Part shown: positions 9,632 to 20,996 of the stretch, piece by piece | How positions within the stretch are numbered: the stretch's first letter is position 1 | How the letters are laid out: the number at the start of each line of letters is the position of its first letter | NCBI GenBank assembly: GCA_021432605.1 | Contig: MU271152.1 | Span: 434,001 to 498,000 of the forward strand | Origin: Coniochaeta sp. PMI_546 | Taxonomy: Eukaryota > Ascomycota > Sordariomycetes > Coniochaetales > Coniochaetaceae | Reading direction: 5' to 3' | DNA: 64,000 bases | The notes under the pieces: model-generated | Databases searched by the model: none | What the model saw: only the letters and a program-made list of their open reading frames with translations | What the model was told of the DNA's origin: nothing | Translations under genes and position numbers: made by a program

Positions 9632-10112
9632 TCTTCTTTGGTGCGGAGGACGGATTGTATGTATACGACCTCAGCTTGCCTCATACCGCATGGGACGGCA
9701 TTTTTTAAAAAAAAAGGTGGAATTTCAGTGATATCCAGCATTTGGTTGCACAGCAAGACAAGGGCGCATGCTCATCATGGCTCCAGGCGTTGGCGGCGTC
9801 AATTGATTCCCGGCAAGCAACGTGAACCTTTGGAACATAATAAATATCGGTTCATATTCATAGTAGACTGCTCTGATGGCGGGCAAATCACAACTCTATG
9901 CCTACATGTACTCCGGCTGAGAAAAACCATTGGTGAAAGGGAAGATTCCTGTGTTAAGGCGTTCTAGAGCAAACCTGCTCGAATCCAAGTCCTACTGCGT
10001 AATAAGGCAACAGCACGCTCAAAAGGGATAGGGGGATTATCCACAGCCCAGATCAGTTACTTTTATACACAGTATTTGTTTGTACATATGTACACCGTAC
10101 AGATACACCCAA
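9632..10112. other. Intergenic, convergent 3' ends of the bHLH gene and icp55
   Basis: Between converging stop codons, with a short poly-A run near 9706-9715. The only ORF of note (9638-9967) has no recognisable features. Presumed 3' UTRs. Confidence 0.55.
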
Positions 10113-11621
10113 TCACTCCCTCAATGCCTCAATATCAACAACCTCCTTGACCGCCTCGGTGGTCAACACGAGTGGTGACTCATCATCCACACAAACACTA
10201 TCCTCAATCCTCACCGCCAGCCCCCTGAAATGCTCAGGCCACCTCTCGTCGTCGGGCACATACACCCCAGGCTCGACAGTAACGCAATGACCCGCCTTGA
10301 GCTTGACATCCCGCCCATACCCAGGGACATCATGCACGTCCAGCCCGACGTAATGCCCCACGTGATGCGGGAAGAGCACATTCATCGCGTTACCACCGGT
10401 ATCGAAACCGAGTGAATCGAGCTGCTCTTTCAGGCCCCTCTCGGTGATGCGATGGATCTGGTCCAGCGTCATCCCCGCACCCTCCCTGCACAGCGCCACG
10501 CCCGTGCGCTGGACCCTGAGCACGGCCTCGTACAGATCCCTCTGGGCGGGGGAGAACCTGCCGCTCACGGGCCACACGCGCGTGACGTCCGAGATGTAGC
10601 CGCCGTACTCCGCCCCGGCGTCGACCAGGACCGTCTCCCCCCTTCTCAGGGAGGCCAGGTTCTGCACGTAGTGGATCATGTTCCCCCTGCTACCGCCCGC
10701 GACGACGGGGACGTAGGCCTGCCCGTCCGCGCCCTGGGTGACGAACTCGTGGTCGAGGAAGGCGGCGAGGGCCTTCTCGGTGTCCCAGGGGCGGCGCATG
10801 GCGGCCGTGAAGGCGCGGCCGGTGGCTTGGCCTGCCCGGCGCATGAGGGCTATCTCGGCTGGGGATTTTATGGCGCGGAGGGTGTTGATTTGGGGCCTGA
10901 GGGGACGGATGGAGGCTGAGGGGGCTGCGGAGCGGAGAAGGTTTGAGAGAGGGGTGGGGGAGGAGTTCTGGGTGAGGGCGGCGTCGGTGTAGATGTGTTT
11001 GGCCCCGTTGATGAGGTTGGGGAGGAGAGAGTCCAGGTCGTGGATCGAGCCGGAGGTGTCGGCGTTCCAGACGTCGGTTGCGGCTTGGGTGCCGGACCAG
11101 GGGCCGGACCATTGTTCGAGGTGGGCGTCTTTGGGGCGGACCAGGAGGTGGAAGGTGTGGTTTTCTGAGGGTGAGGGGGAGGAGATGGTGCGGATCACTG
11201 CGAGCGAGTCGGGTTCGCTGAAGCCGGTGAGGTAGAGGAAGTTTGATTCCTGCCGGAAGGGGAAGAAGACGGCCCCCGAGCGGTATTTGAGCTCGGCGGC
11301 GGGGAGGATGACGACGGAGTCGGCGGGGAGGAGCGAGGCGAGCCTGGAGCGCCGGTCGGCGTATTCTTGGGCGGTTATGCCCGGGGTGAGTTCGCCGGGA
11401 GCGAGGAGGTGAGGGTGTGTTTCATGGACTGGCTGGCCGAATTGTAGCTCCGAGGCAGATATCGTGGCATAGCCCCGGCTTGCCGGCGGTGATGACCGGG
11501 GTGTAGTCCGTTGTTGGCAATTGGACTGGAAACATGACGACGGCCACAGCAGAGGGACAGTTTGTGTCTGAGCAAGACGACGCTCGATCTGCCTGAAGGC
11601 AGTCCGAGGAAGCTTCATCAT
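10113..11621 (-). CDS. icp55: Mitochondrial intermediate-cleaving aminopeptidase Icp55 (M24B, Xaa-Pro aminopeptidase family)
   Basis: A single uninterrupted 502-residue frame. The N-terminus (MKLPRTAFRQIERRLAQTQ) is basic and amphipathic, a typical mitochondrial presequence. An aminopeptidase-P N-terminal domain follows at about 70-210 (SGAVFFPFRQESNFLYLTGF). The M24 metallopeptidase domain at about 245-490 carries the five metal ligands: two Asp in VDAGAEYGGYISDVTR, His in PHHVGHYVGLDVHD, Glu in VTVEPGVY and Glu in LAVRIEDSVCV. Icp55 removes one destabilising residue from proteins already cut by the mitochondrial processing peptidase and so stabilises them. Presequence, length and motifs favour Icp55 over cytosolic Xaa-Pro dipeptidases. 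It is divergently transcribed from dbf4. The large ORFs opposite it are GC-driven shadows. Confidence 0.92.
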   Translation of the reverse strand: MMKLPRTAFRQIERRLAQTQTVPLLWPSSCFQSNCQQRTTPRSSPPASRGYATISASELQFGQPVHETHPHLLAPGELTPGITAQEYADRRSRLASLLPADSVVILPAAELKYRSGAVFFPFRQESNFLYLTGFSEPDSLAVIRTISSPSPSENHTFHLLVRPKDAHLEQWSGPWSGTQAATDVWNADTSGSIHDLDSLLPNLINGAKHIYTDAALTQNSSPTPLSNLLRSAAPSASIRPLRPQINTLRAIKSPAEIALMRRAGQATGRAFTAAMRRPWDTEKALAAFLDHEFVTQGADGQAYVPVVAGGSRGNMIHYVQNLASLRRGETVLVDAGAEYGGYISDVTRVWPVSGRFSPAQRDLYEAVLRVQRTGVALCREGAGMTLDQIHRITERGLKEQLDSLGFDTGGNAMNVLFPHHVGHYVGLDVHDVPGYGRDVKLKAGHCVTVEPGVYVPDDERWPEHFRGLAVRIEDSVCVDDESPLVLTTEAVKEVVDIEALRE

Positions 11622-12413
11622 GAAGGTGTCGAGTAGGGTATGATGTACATGCCGTCGAGTTCGGTGCAGGACGGAGTCAATGCCGAAGCTGGCCGGATGC
11701 TCCGTGAAATGAAATCCCGGAGACGGAAGTCGGTGGAAAGTTCAAGCGGTCGCGGTTGCCTCGAGCGACCGGCGGAACTTTGTTTGATTGTATTGGCACA
11801 ATTTGGCAGGCCACGGTGTGGAGTAAGGTGGAGTCAGATGGGGTCAGGTGTGGAGACTGATTGTTGACGGATGTCCAAGGAAGACTAGCTTGGCTGCTTT
11901 GGACCTTGGTGTGCTCGGGATGGTCCGTGCCTTTTCTGCTTGTTGCGCGACGACAGCGCGAGCTCCACTGTCTGTCTGTCTGTCTGTCTACTGTCTGTCT
12001 GCCTGTCACCCAAAAACTGTCGTGTCTGCTGCTTCCATCATCCATCCTCCCACCACTGCCAGCGAATGCACACTCGACCACCGTCTGTACATTCCCCTTC
12101 CCCCAATTGTAGTGTGTTTGGTGCAGTGGAGGCTTATCGCAATTCGTCCGATTGTGTCTTTTCTCTTCCAGAACCGCCATTGACCTACCAACTTGTTCAT
12201 GCGGTCTTTGCAATAGCAGGTTCCACGCCCAGTGAAGGGACGTGTTTTGCTCGCATGTCCGGCGCGTGCTGCTAAGACAACCCCTCCTCCACCTGGACTG
12301 TTGCAGAGAAGAGAGCTCCACCACAGCACCAACCACCCACAACACGACCACACCTCGACAGTCCTTGCCACCACTTCATAATATCATCATTAATGTGTTG
12401 ATCGGGTATTTCT
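11622..12413. other. Intergenic, divergent icp55/dbf4 promoter with a CTGT repeat
   Basis: A shared upstream region of 0.8 kb. It contains an imperfect (CTGT)n tract at about 11968-12007. The antisense ORFs of 224 and 122 codons across it have no recognisable features and are partly repeat-driven. Confidence 0.55.
11968..12007. repeat. Imperfect CTGT tetranucleotide microsatellite
   Basis: Tandem ctgt units with one interruption (cta) and a diverged end (gcctgtc), in the promoter or leader of dbf4. Likely length-variable between strains. Confidence 0.8.
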
Positions 12414-14589
12414 ATGGCCACAGTATCTCTATCTCCTGCTCCTCTCAACCTGTCCGCCATGTCGACCAGGAGAGCGGCACTCACTAGTAATCCCAATGCC
12501 GCCAATTCTCCCCTTCGAGCCAACCTCGGTGCTACCCATGGCGGGAAGCGACTTAGGTCTCATGCCGACCTGCAACGGGAGGAGCCCTATGGCCAACCAC
12601 CTCCTGCAAAGCGGCAAATGGTCGATCATAGCGTCCAGCGTCCGTCTCTGAGGTCTCCCTCAACCCAGAGGACTACCCGGACCGTCGCTCAGAGGCAGGG
12701 AGCTCGGGCTGCTGCTGTCGAAAAGAGCTCGCAGCTAGTCTACAAGCCTTCAGAGAAGGAGGTTGAAAACGTCAGACAATGGCAGGCACAGACAAAGTCG
12801 CGGTTCCCCAGGATGGTCGTATACTTTGAAAGCATCCCCGACGAGCAGCGTGTCAAACTTGCAAAACAAGTTACAGTGCTCGGTGGTGTAAGTGATATCA
12901 CCATCTGGAACGCGATTGGGACACAAATGGCTGACAGCACCTTTTTTTCCGTAGCGCGAAGAGAAGTTCTTCTCCATCAACATTACTCACGTCATTACCA
13001 CCCGTCCTATTCCGTCTGAAAGGGCAGTACAAGACGAGACCGATTCCAACGTTGACGCACATGCTCACGAGCAACCAAAGACGATTGATCCGTCATTGCT
13101 AAACCGGACGGCTGAGAACACTACCTCAGTGAAGAGGAAACTTCTCTTCGATACTGCGGCTAGCAGGAGAGTTCCTGTACAAGTTCAGGAGGATGCCGTC
13201 AGGAAGCCCAAGCCTCGCAACGCCGATGTGCTCTACCGCGCCCGTGAGATGGGCAAGAAAATCTGGTCTCTAGATAAGATGCAGAAAATTTTGGATATGG
13301 TCCTGGAGCCAGACCCGTACAAGAGTGCTTTGCTCGGTCAAGGACATCGGACAGGAACTCTACAAACCAGGGAGACCTCAAAAACAGCAGACCAGCCCAA
13401 CCTCCTGCAGCTGCTGCAGAATGAACGCGTTCATGGCCCCTCTGACCGGGATCCAACTGTGACAACAACAGAGCTGAACTACTTCAAAGGTCCCTACATC
13501 TACATCTATGACATCGAAGAGAAGATGAAGCCCATCATGGTTCGCGAATACCCGAAGGTCACGGACAAGAAGTCTGGTGAATGGCCCCAGTTCCGAGTTG
13601 CATCTCAAGGCCGTTGCCCCTTTGTGGAAGATCAACCCGAGAGACAACCAGCCAAAGTAAGGGAACGCCTCACAAGAGCTGCGGAGACCCGGGCACCAGT
13701 TGCCGATCCGCCCCAAGCTCCGCCTGCGAAGTCTTTTTCGACGGAGTACCGCATCCAGGAACAAGCGAAGATGGCGGAGGAAGAGGCCAGCCGTGAAGGG
13801 CACAAAGGACACACGAACCATGAGGCCGTACGCTTTAGGGAAATTCACCGCCTTCTGCCGCAAACCGAGTATGAGAGGCGGGCGCGGGAAGAGGCTCGAG
13901 CAGAGAAGGCAAGGCTGGAGTTTGACCAGGAGAACGCTTTTATGAGCCGTGCCAAAGCCCCTCGGTTCGTCGCTGGCGAGCCGGTTGCTTCAGGCGTGCA
14001 GCCTTCGAAACTCACTTCAGCAATTCGATCCCAGATGATTTCGTCTACCTCGGGCGTGTTGGGCGGCGTCAAGGCTGGCACGAGCAAGGAGATCCACGGC
14101 TTACAGCGCAAGGTCCTACAGAAGAACAGCACTCCTGCGGTCTCGCAAGACCTGAGCTCACGGCGACTGGGCGAGATGAGCCATGATAGCAACACATTCA
14201 TTCGCTCCACGAGTGTGTGCAGGCCATCGGTCAGAGGCAAGCTGGACATGATTGATGAAGATGACGCTGGGGCTCAGAGGCAAAAGCTTCGCAGGGCGGA
14301 GAATGCGCCTGCTCCAGTCCAGGAGAAGCAGAAGAAGCGTGACCTTAAGCCGGGTTATTGCGAGAACTGCGCGGACAAGTTCGATGATTTTGATGAGGTA
14401 CGTGTACATGGTTGATCGGTTCAATGTGAGTATGACACTGACTTTGAGCAGCACATTCTCACTCGCAAGCATCGCAAGTTTGCGGAGAACCAGAAGAATT
14501 GGGCACAGCTAGACGATCTGCTGTCCCAGCTTAAGCGCCGACCCAAGTACCAACTTGACGACCACGAGGACTATGAGGAAGAGTTGTAG
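12414..14589 (+). CDS. dbf4: Dbf4/Dfp1-type regulatory subunit of the Cdc7 kinase (DDK)
   Basis: Exons 12414-12887, 12955-14397 and 14452-14589 give 684 residues. Dbf4 binds and activates Cdc7 kinase and brings it to the MCM helicase to fire replication origins. Motif N, a BRCT-like segment, spans about 130-185 (RFPRMVVYFESI ... FSINITHVITTRPIPSE) and is crossed by intron 1. Motif M lies at about 333-385 (NYFKGPYIYIYDIEEKMKPI, then GEWPQFR, GRCPFV). The C-terminal zinc finger at about 622-660 reads GYCENCADKF-DDFDE, and intron 2 separates its Cys pair from the His pair in HILTRKHRKFA. Intron 1 starts gtaagt and ends cgtag; intron 2 starts gtacgt and ends agcag. The homologue in Aspergillus is NimO. 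Linkers are basic and disordered, as usual for this family. Start choice is the first ATG in the open frame; MSTRRAAL at residue 16 is an alternative. Confidence 0.94.
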
Positions 14590-15598
14590 ACAATGGATGC
14601 CTACACGCTCGTTCCTTTCTCAACCCTTATGCGTAACACCTCACACCACAACATGGACACGAACCACCTTGCTCGGTACCCTCACTAGCCTAGCTCATAG
14701 AGATACAAACACCCTGAGACCTGACAGAACGTTTCGAGGGTTCGCGTCCAGCTACGCCTCCTTCAAGACACCGCAGTTTTTTTTTACTCCTTCTACTACT
14801 AATTATTATACCCTTTCCTTTCTTGGTGTGGCTTGTACTTCGATTACGGAACCAGCATAGCAACGCTCGTTGCGGGCATCTACTCGTTTTCCGGCATTAA
14901 CAGCATCGGTGCGGCGAACTTGGGACAAAACCTTACAGGCATTTTTTTGGGCGTGGGGTTTACTGGCTTTGGTGGTTCAGCGACTGGATTTATCTCTGAT
15001 TCATGGTGTTCTTTGCGTGTCTGGAGATGGAGGCAAATGGCAAGGGGAATGGGGAACGATGTCTGGGGGCGGGGATAGGTCTGTGCATAGAAGGTGTTGA
15101 GCCGTGGCAAAAAGACGCGAGGGTCGGTGGCAGAGGTACACTATGTGGCCATGAGACTAGGAGACGACAGGCGGAGTGGCAGGGTGATACCTGCACTCTC
15201 ATATGGCCTGCTGTCTGGTTCATGGGCTCGACCAGACAAGCGTGGCTTGGGCATTATGTTAGGCTTTATACATGTGTATAGTGTATGTTAGCATTATGAG
15301 AAGACCTGATATTGCATCATCTTGGCATAGTTGACAAATGCTTCTTCTGTATGTGTTTGTTTGTTTGTCTATTGGCCTAATTAGGACTCACACGAGACTA
15401 ATTTCCCTGGCGAGCGATGGGAGTCAACAAACGAAACTCTCCGGCCGGATTTGAAGATGCCGTTCTCCGGCGGCAGGTCCATCTTCGTCGCCGAATGCTC
15501 GCCACCACCACCACATCAATCTCCCCGCTTCAATCGTATAATTTCCGATTTGCTCGTGAAGGGATGCGTTTCAAAATGTCCTGCGACGACTCTGCACG

Positions 15599-15607
15599 TA
15601 TATAAAT
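15599..15607 (+). promoter_or_regulatory. TATA-box-like element of the Gfo/Idh/MocA gene
   Basis: TATATAAAT about 115 bases before the ATG at 15722, a reasonable spacing for a core promoter TATA box in a filamentous fungus. No direct transcription evidence. Confidence 0.5.
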
Positions 15608-15663
15608 CGGGCCGGACCCGTCATATAGACTTCTTGTTGAACCGAACATCTGGACTCGTCGCG

Positions 15664-15714
15664 CATCACATCACATCACATCAAAACAAAACAAAACAAA
15701 ACAAAACAAAACAA
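15664..15714. repeat. CATCA and AAAAC pentanucleotide repeats in the 5' leader
   Basis: Tandem catca units run directly into about six aaaac units (15683-15714). The tract then becomes aaaagaaaa and meets the ATG at 15722. An A-rich leader of this kind is unstructured and favourable for initiation. Confidence 0.85.
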
Positions 15715-15721
15715 AAGAAAA

Positions 15722-17112
15722 ATGGCCTCGGCATTCTGCGACCTCCTGCACCGCAACTGGCAGATCATCAAGCCGCCAGCACCACCGCCCAAAGCGTCCA
15801 ATGCACTGCGATTTGGCATACTGGGCACGGCAAGGATAGCGTAAATCTCGCCTCCTCTAGTCCATACACACACTCTCTCTCATCAGCTCAACCCACTAAC
15901 CCACCCAATTCCAGGCCCATCGCGTTCATAACCCCAGCCCGCTCGCACCCAGAAGTCATCCTGTCGGCCGTCGCAGCGCGCGACAAGACCCGCGCGACGG
16001 CCTACGCGCGGAAACACTCCATCCCGCGGGTCCTGGACTCGTACAGCGACCTGGTAGCCGACGGGGACATCGACGCCGTGTACGTGCCGCTGCCCAACGG
16101 GCTGCACTACGAGTGGGCCATGCGCTGCCTGGCGGCGGGGAAGCACGTGCTGCTCGAGAAGCCGAGCACGGCGAACGGGGGGGAGGCGGAGGTGTTGTTT
16201 AGGTTTGCGAGGGAGAAGGGGCTGGTGTTGCTGGAGGCGAGACATCATGTCTTTCAGCCGAGTTGGAGGGTGTTTCTTGGGGAGGTGGATGGGGAGAGTG
16301 TGCAGCGGGTGCGTGTTACCATGTCCGGTCCTGGGGCGATGTTTAAGGAGGATGATTTTAGGTTTAGGTATGAGACTGGAGGAGGGGCGTTGCTGGACCT
16401 GGGCACCTACCATGTTAGTGCTTTGAGGGCGGTCTTCGGGACTGAGCCGGAGGAGTGTGAGTTCTTCCTGACAATGGGGGGGGCCCGGAAGGGGAGTTGG
16501 CGGACGACGGGCTAACAAGAAACAGGTCTGGAGTGCAAAGTCACGACGTGCGCTCCGCCGAACGAACTGTGCGACACAAAGTTCAACGCCACGTTTCGCT
16601 TCCCCAACGGCGGGACGGGGGAGATGTACGGGAACATCAAGGCGTCCCTCGTCGAGATGGCGACCAACTTTGGCACCATCCAGGTGTGGCATCGGAAGAA
16701 GCGCGTGGAGGACGATACACTACCTGCCGGACAGGAGAAGTGGGTTACGCGCAAGGTGACGGATACCAACTTTGTCATTGGGGCGTTCTGGCATCGCATC
16801 GTTGTCGAAAGTGAATTTGAGGTCCGGAGGACTGATTCGGGCAAGGTGGTGAGGAAGTGGACCACTCGGGAGGTCAAGAAGGCTTATACGCTCAAGGAGG
16901 CCGGGCTGGATCGCCCGAGCGAGAAGTACTGGCTCACGTACCGATATATGCTGGAGGAGTTTGTGAACAAAGTACGGAAGAGGGAGGGCTCGGGCCTGTG
17001 GGTTGACGGTGATGATAGTGTCAACCAGATGAAGATGCTCGACATGGCGTATGAGAAAGCCGGGTTGCCGGTGAGGAAGAGTCCTGGGTTCAAACTGGAT
17101 ACAACTGGTTGA
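15722..17112 (+). CDS. Gfo/Idh/MocA-family NAD(P)-dependent oxidoreductase (dihydrodiol/xylose dehydrogenase-like)
   Basis: Exons 15722-15840, 15915-16456 and 16526-17112 give 415 residues. Intron 1 (74 nt) has a cactaacc branch and ccag end; intron 2 (69 nt) starts gtgagt, has ctaac and ends acag. The N-terminal Rossmann fold shows FGILGTARIAAP near residue 34 and the family signature LLEKPSTANGGE with the catalytic-site Lys of the EKP motif near 120. The C-terminal half is the alpha/beta dimerisation and substrate domain (GGGALLDLGTYHVSALR). The nearest characterised relatives I can name are trans-dihydrobenzenediol dehydrogenase and fungal NADP-dependent D-xylose 1-dehydrogenase. Substrate cannot be decided from sequence. 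An efflux pump follows on the same strand, but 0.8 kb away and without cluster features. Confidence 0.9.
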
Positions 17113-17921
17113 GCACTTGAGGAGGATGCATCAAAACATACATACGTCGAGTTAGCATTCATCTTCCTATTATACCTGGGAGATAATCTAGAGCGATGTT
17201 ACTTGAGATCTGACATACAGATTTACTCTATGCCGGACCTAGATTAGCGACTAGTGATAAGACGTAAGGCTGCACGCGATTCGATTGTAACTTTGCCTCG
17301 CGGACAACCTTCTATCCCCTAAGGCGAACCCAGCCATTCAAGTCAGAGACTTCTACATGCCTGACATGTCAGGACCTAGACACCGCGCCGAATGTTTGAC
17401 ATATTCTGCCAGCCCAAGTTTGGCAGTAAAAGACAATGCCCATCCCATCCGAAATTGGCGGCTGAGTCCGTTGGCCCAGGACAGTTAGACTCGATTCAAG
17501 CTTCGAGTCTAGGCGAGACCATCGCCACGATCGACGAATCATGTGCCCGAACCTCGTGGTTTCCAAGCTCCTAGCGACCAAGTCTTGACGTATTCAATTG
17601 GAAACAGGCGGCATGCTGAATAACTACGCCCTTAGGACATTTGATGATCTCGTCCCTCGACTACTTGTGCTTCATTTCCTCCTGTAAATATCCGTCACGA
17701 ATATCTTCCTTACCTTCCATAGCTTCTTTCAATCATTTCATCATCGGACCAACAACATGAATCAGGTTGTTGGCATAGTCGTTGTAGCTTAACCCCCCAA
17801 CTGCACAGCACCCTCTAGGTAGTCTTTGGTTATAAGTGTATGTTTATATTTGGATATAAGTCGTACAACTCCCGGACCCGCGTCGCGGTGACGAAACCAA
17901 CCTCGCCTGGGTGTATACACA
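17113..17921. other. Intergenic region upstream of the DHA2 transporter
   Basis: About 0.8 kb with only short unsupported ORFs. It contains the 3' UTR of the oxidoreductase gene and the promoter of the transporter. No repeat or RNA gene seen. Confidence 0.5.
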
Positions 17922-19803
17922 ATGGCCGACACGTACCCAGAAGAAAAGACCCGCCATCCCGCAGTAGCTAAGGATGAGGCCATGCCGGACCTCACCGACG
18001 AGCCCTCAGCTGGCCGGTCCAGCCTCACGGCCACCGAGCTAGCCACGCCGCCCACAAACATCACACAGGACAAGTCCAAGCCCTCTGCAGCCGACGACGA
18101 CACGGTCTACCCCAAGGGTCTCAAGCTAATCCTCATCATCTTCGCCCTCTGCCTCTCCGTCCTCCTCGTGGCCCTGGACCAGACTATCATCGCCCCGGCC
18201 CTCGGCGCCATCACGACCGAGTTCCAGTCCGTCAGCGACATCGGCTGGTACGGCGCCGCGTATCTGCTGTCCACCACGTGTCTGCAGCCGACCTACGGCA
18301 CAGTCTACCGCGTCTTTGACGTCAAGGCCACCTACCTAGCAGCCGTCGCCATCTTCGAGATCGGCAGTCTGGTGTGCGCCACCGCCCCGAGCTCCAACGC
18401 GTTCATAGTCGGTCGCGCCGTGGCGGGTATGGGTACCGCGGGCATGTTCTCTGGCTCCGTGGTCATTCTGTCGTATACCCTCCCGCTGCGCCAGCGACCG
18501 GCCGCCTTCGGCCTGATAGGAGGCATGTGGGGGATTGCCTCTGTGGCCGGCCCGTTGCTGGGGGGTGCCTTCTCTGACCATGTCACCTGGCGGTGGTGCT
18601 TCTACATCAACCTGCCCATCGGCGGTGCCGCTATCGCGGCTCTTGTGTTCTTTCTGCACATCAACCGGGTGAACAACCCCAAGAATCTGAGTCTGAGGAC
18701 GCGCCTGGGCGAGCTGGACGTCATCGGGACGGCGGTTCTGATACCGGCCGTCATCATGCTGCTGTTGGCTCTGCAGTGGGGAGGGACCGAGTATGCGTGG
18801 AACAGCGCGCACATTATCGGGTTGTTCTGCGGGTTCGGGGTGATGACTATCATCTTCATTGCGATCCAGCTCTGGAAGGGGGACAATGGCACGCTGCCGC
18901 CAAGGTTGTTCAAGAACCGGAATGTGCTCTGCGCCATGTTGTTTTCCTTCTTCTTTGGAGCTGGATTCTTCCCTTTGGTGTACTATCTCTGTAAGTTCAT
19001 CCTCGCGAACTCCCCTCTCTGCTGAAATTTCCGTCTCTCGAAGTGTGTTGGGATGCTAACGTTGTCCCAAAGCTCTCTACTTCCAAGCTATTCAGGGCGA
19101 TTCCGCGGTCCAGGCGGGTATCAAGCTCCTGCCCATGCTCATCGCCGTCGTTCTCACATCGATCATGACAGGAGGTCTGATTTCCGTCGTGGGCTACTAC
19201 AACCCCTTTATCCTCCCCTGCATGATCCTCTATGCGGTTGGTGCGGGCATGATTACGACTTTCGACATCGACTCCCCGCTCAGAGTCTGGTTCGGCTACC
19301 AGGTCCTGGCCGGTCTCGGTATTGGGGTCGGCTTCCAGACCGGCGTGCTCGTCGTCCAGAACACCGTGTCGATAGAGTGGGTACCGCAAGCGACCGCCTG
19401 CGTCCAGTTCTTCCAGTCTCTCGGTGGCTCCATCTTCATCGCCGTCGCGCAGAGCGTCTTCCAGAACGGCCTGATCAGCGGCATTGAGCAGAATGCGCCG
19501 GGCCTACCGCCCGAGATCTTCATCCACAGCGGCGCCTCGCAGGTGAAGGAGATCCTCAAGCAGCTGCATGCTGAGCAGTACACCGAGGCCGTGCTGCGAG
19601 CGTATCTCGACGGACTGAGGGATTCATATTACATCACCGCCGCGTGCGCTGCTGCTGCCTTCGTGGTTGCGTGTGGGCTGAGCTGGAAGAAGATAGAGAA
19701 GAAGAGAGCTGGCCCGAAGGATGCGGCGGAGGTCACGCCAGCGACGATAGAGGATGGAAATGGTGCGAGGGAAGAAGGTCTGTCAGAGAGAAAATTGTCA
19801 TAA
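17922..19803 (+). CDS. MFS drug:H+ antiporter of the DHA2 (14-TM) family
   Basis: Exons 17922-18990 and 19073-19803 give 599 residues. The 82-nt intron starts gtaagt, contains gctaac and ends aaag. A hydrophilic N-terminus of about 65 residues precedes the first helix (LILIIFALCLSVLLVALDQTIIAPALGAI), which includes the D1 motif LDQTII of multidrug exporters. Helices continue through GRAVAGMGTAGMFSG and the antiporter-like GGMWGIASVAGPLLGG, then a long central helix set and a final span AACAAAAFVVACGLSW before a charged cytoplasmic tail. Length and motifs fit fungal toxin/drug exporters of the AflT type. No biosynthetic genes lie beside it, so general detoxification is as likely as export of an own metabolite. 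Substrate unknown. Confidence 0.92.
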
Positions 19804-19916
19804 CATGTATGTGTATGAAGTAGCAAGCCATTATCGGCATTGTAATCTTAGTTTAGACAATCCCAACACCCGTTGTGAACAGTGTTTGAGGTAGCCCGGG
19901 TTTTCGAGTCCCAGTA

Positions 19917-20996
19917 TCATTGCGTATCTTCAGGCGGCCTGTCCCAAGGGCGCGCCGGAGCTCTGCCTCCTTTCACAGCTGGCCCAGTCCCGACAAAGTC
20001 AAGAACCCATTCCCAGACCCTCCTCGTCTTATCCAGCTGCGGATGCACAGGATCGGCAGACGCAAGATCACCCGAGCTATAATGACCCCCGACGTCATCC
20101 CGGTCTAGCTTCCGACGGTACAGCAGATGAGCCTTGGTCATGCCCTTGCGAAGACTGGACCCATACACCTTCTTCATAAATACATTGAGCGCCACGTTCT
20201 GTAGCAGGACTACGTCCTGGGGGCGCAGTCCTGCCAGCTCGCTCTCCTCAACAGCGCTGCTAGGGAGCCAGAATGTGACGGCGAAGCCGGACCTTGTCTC
20301 GTCACCGACGAGGACTTCGACTAGGGAGCTCGTGCCACCCCATCTCGTTTTGATTGCTCTTGGAGCGGACAGCGAGATGATGCCTACTATCAAGTTGACG
20401 GTCACGGTTGCTGGCTGGGCTTTGAGCAAATATGCTGCGGGGGGAATGTCCTCTAGATCGCTAAGGTGGGTAGCGCCGAGGTTGCCTAGAGGTTCTCTGA
20501 TGGGTTCGTCTGTGACTGAGGTGTCCTCATATGAAACGGAAGTAGTTGTGGTAAAGGAGGTCGTTGCCCCTTCGGTGGTCTGGCATTCTGGTACTAGTTG
20601 AGATGATGACATCTGGTGATGCACTGCCATAGACTGCTCATAGAACTGAGAGAGAAGATCGTTTGTGACTTCATTGCTGTCTTGGGTGCCGTCCTCACTC
20701 ATGAAGGACACACCGGCGGTTGTGAAGAAGTCTGACTTGTGATACTCCCAAGCATTGACAGCATGTTCCTGGGTGAAGCCAGAATGCAGCTTGGCTCTCT
20801 CCAAGGGCAGCGATCGCCATACAGCATGTTGTTGAGTAAAGCTGGGTGACGATGTTTGTATAGAAGCAGAGGTGCTGTCTGACAGGCGAGCAAATCGAGC
20901 GATGGACTCGGAGATGTCACTTAGCAGGATGGCCGGATCCCAAGTGAGAGACGAGCTATGAGGCGCGCCGGCGAAGATCAGCACCTTGCCAGTCAT
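19917..20996 (-). CDS. Uncharacterised fungal protein with a C-terminal OB-fold-like domain
   Basis: From the ATG at 20996 this is a single 359-residue frame beginning MTGKVLIFAGAP. Residues 1-170 are Ser/Thr-rich with a few hydrophobic blocks. Residues 180-300 (TVNLIVGIISLSAPR, TRWGGTSSLVEVLVGDETR, FAVTFWLP, GLRPQDVVLLQNVALNVF) have the beta-strand pattern of a single-strand-binding OB fold as in RPA-like proteins. I recognise it as a conserved Pezizomycotina protein annotated as OB-fold nucleic-acid binding, not as a characterised gene. The frame is open upstream to about 21100 without an ATG, so an additional 5' exon is possible. No acceptable short intron is visible there, and I prefer 20996. 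An upstream ORF ends exactly on the start codon. It is divergent from erg27. Confidence 0.7.
   Translation of the reverse strand: MTGKVLIFAGAPHSSSLTWDPAILLSDISESIARFARLSDSTSASIQTSSPSFTQQHAVWRSLPLERAKLHSGFTQEHAVNAWEYHKSDFFTTAGVSFMSEDGTQDSNEVTNDLLSQFYEQSMAVHHQMSSSQLVPECQTTEGATTSFTTTTSVSYEDTSVTDEPIREPLGNLGATHLSDLEDIPPAAYLLKAQPATVTVNLIVGIISLSAPRAIKTRWGGTSSLVEVLVGDETRSGFAVTFWLPSSAVEESELAGLRPQDVVLLQNVALNVFMKKVYGSSLRKGMTKAHLLYRRKLDRDDVGGHYSSGDLASADPVHPQLDKTRRVWEWVLDFVGTGPAVKGGRAPARPWDRPPEDTQ

Larger units (their letters stand above)
14590..15721. other. Intergenic region between dbf4 and the Gfo/Idh/MocA gene
   Basis: About 1.1 kb holding the dbf4 3' UTR and the promoter of the next gene. ORFs at 14833-15078 and nearby have no recognisable features. 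Visible elements are a TATA-like box at 15599-15607 and short tandem repeats at 15664-15714. Confidence 0.55.

Noticed and set aside
15883-16692. 269-codon ORF antisense to the Gfo/Idh/MocA gene
   Set aside because: Shadow of the conserved plus-strand frame; it crosses intron 2 of that gene without any splice logic of its own.
17922-19803. Idea that the oxidoreductase and DHA2 pump form a secondary-metabolite cluster
   Set aside because: No polyketide, peptide or terpene synthase, P450 or cluster regulator is present. Neighbours are housekeeping genes.
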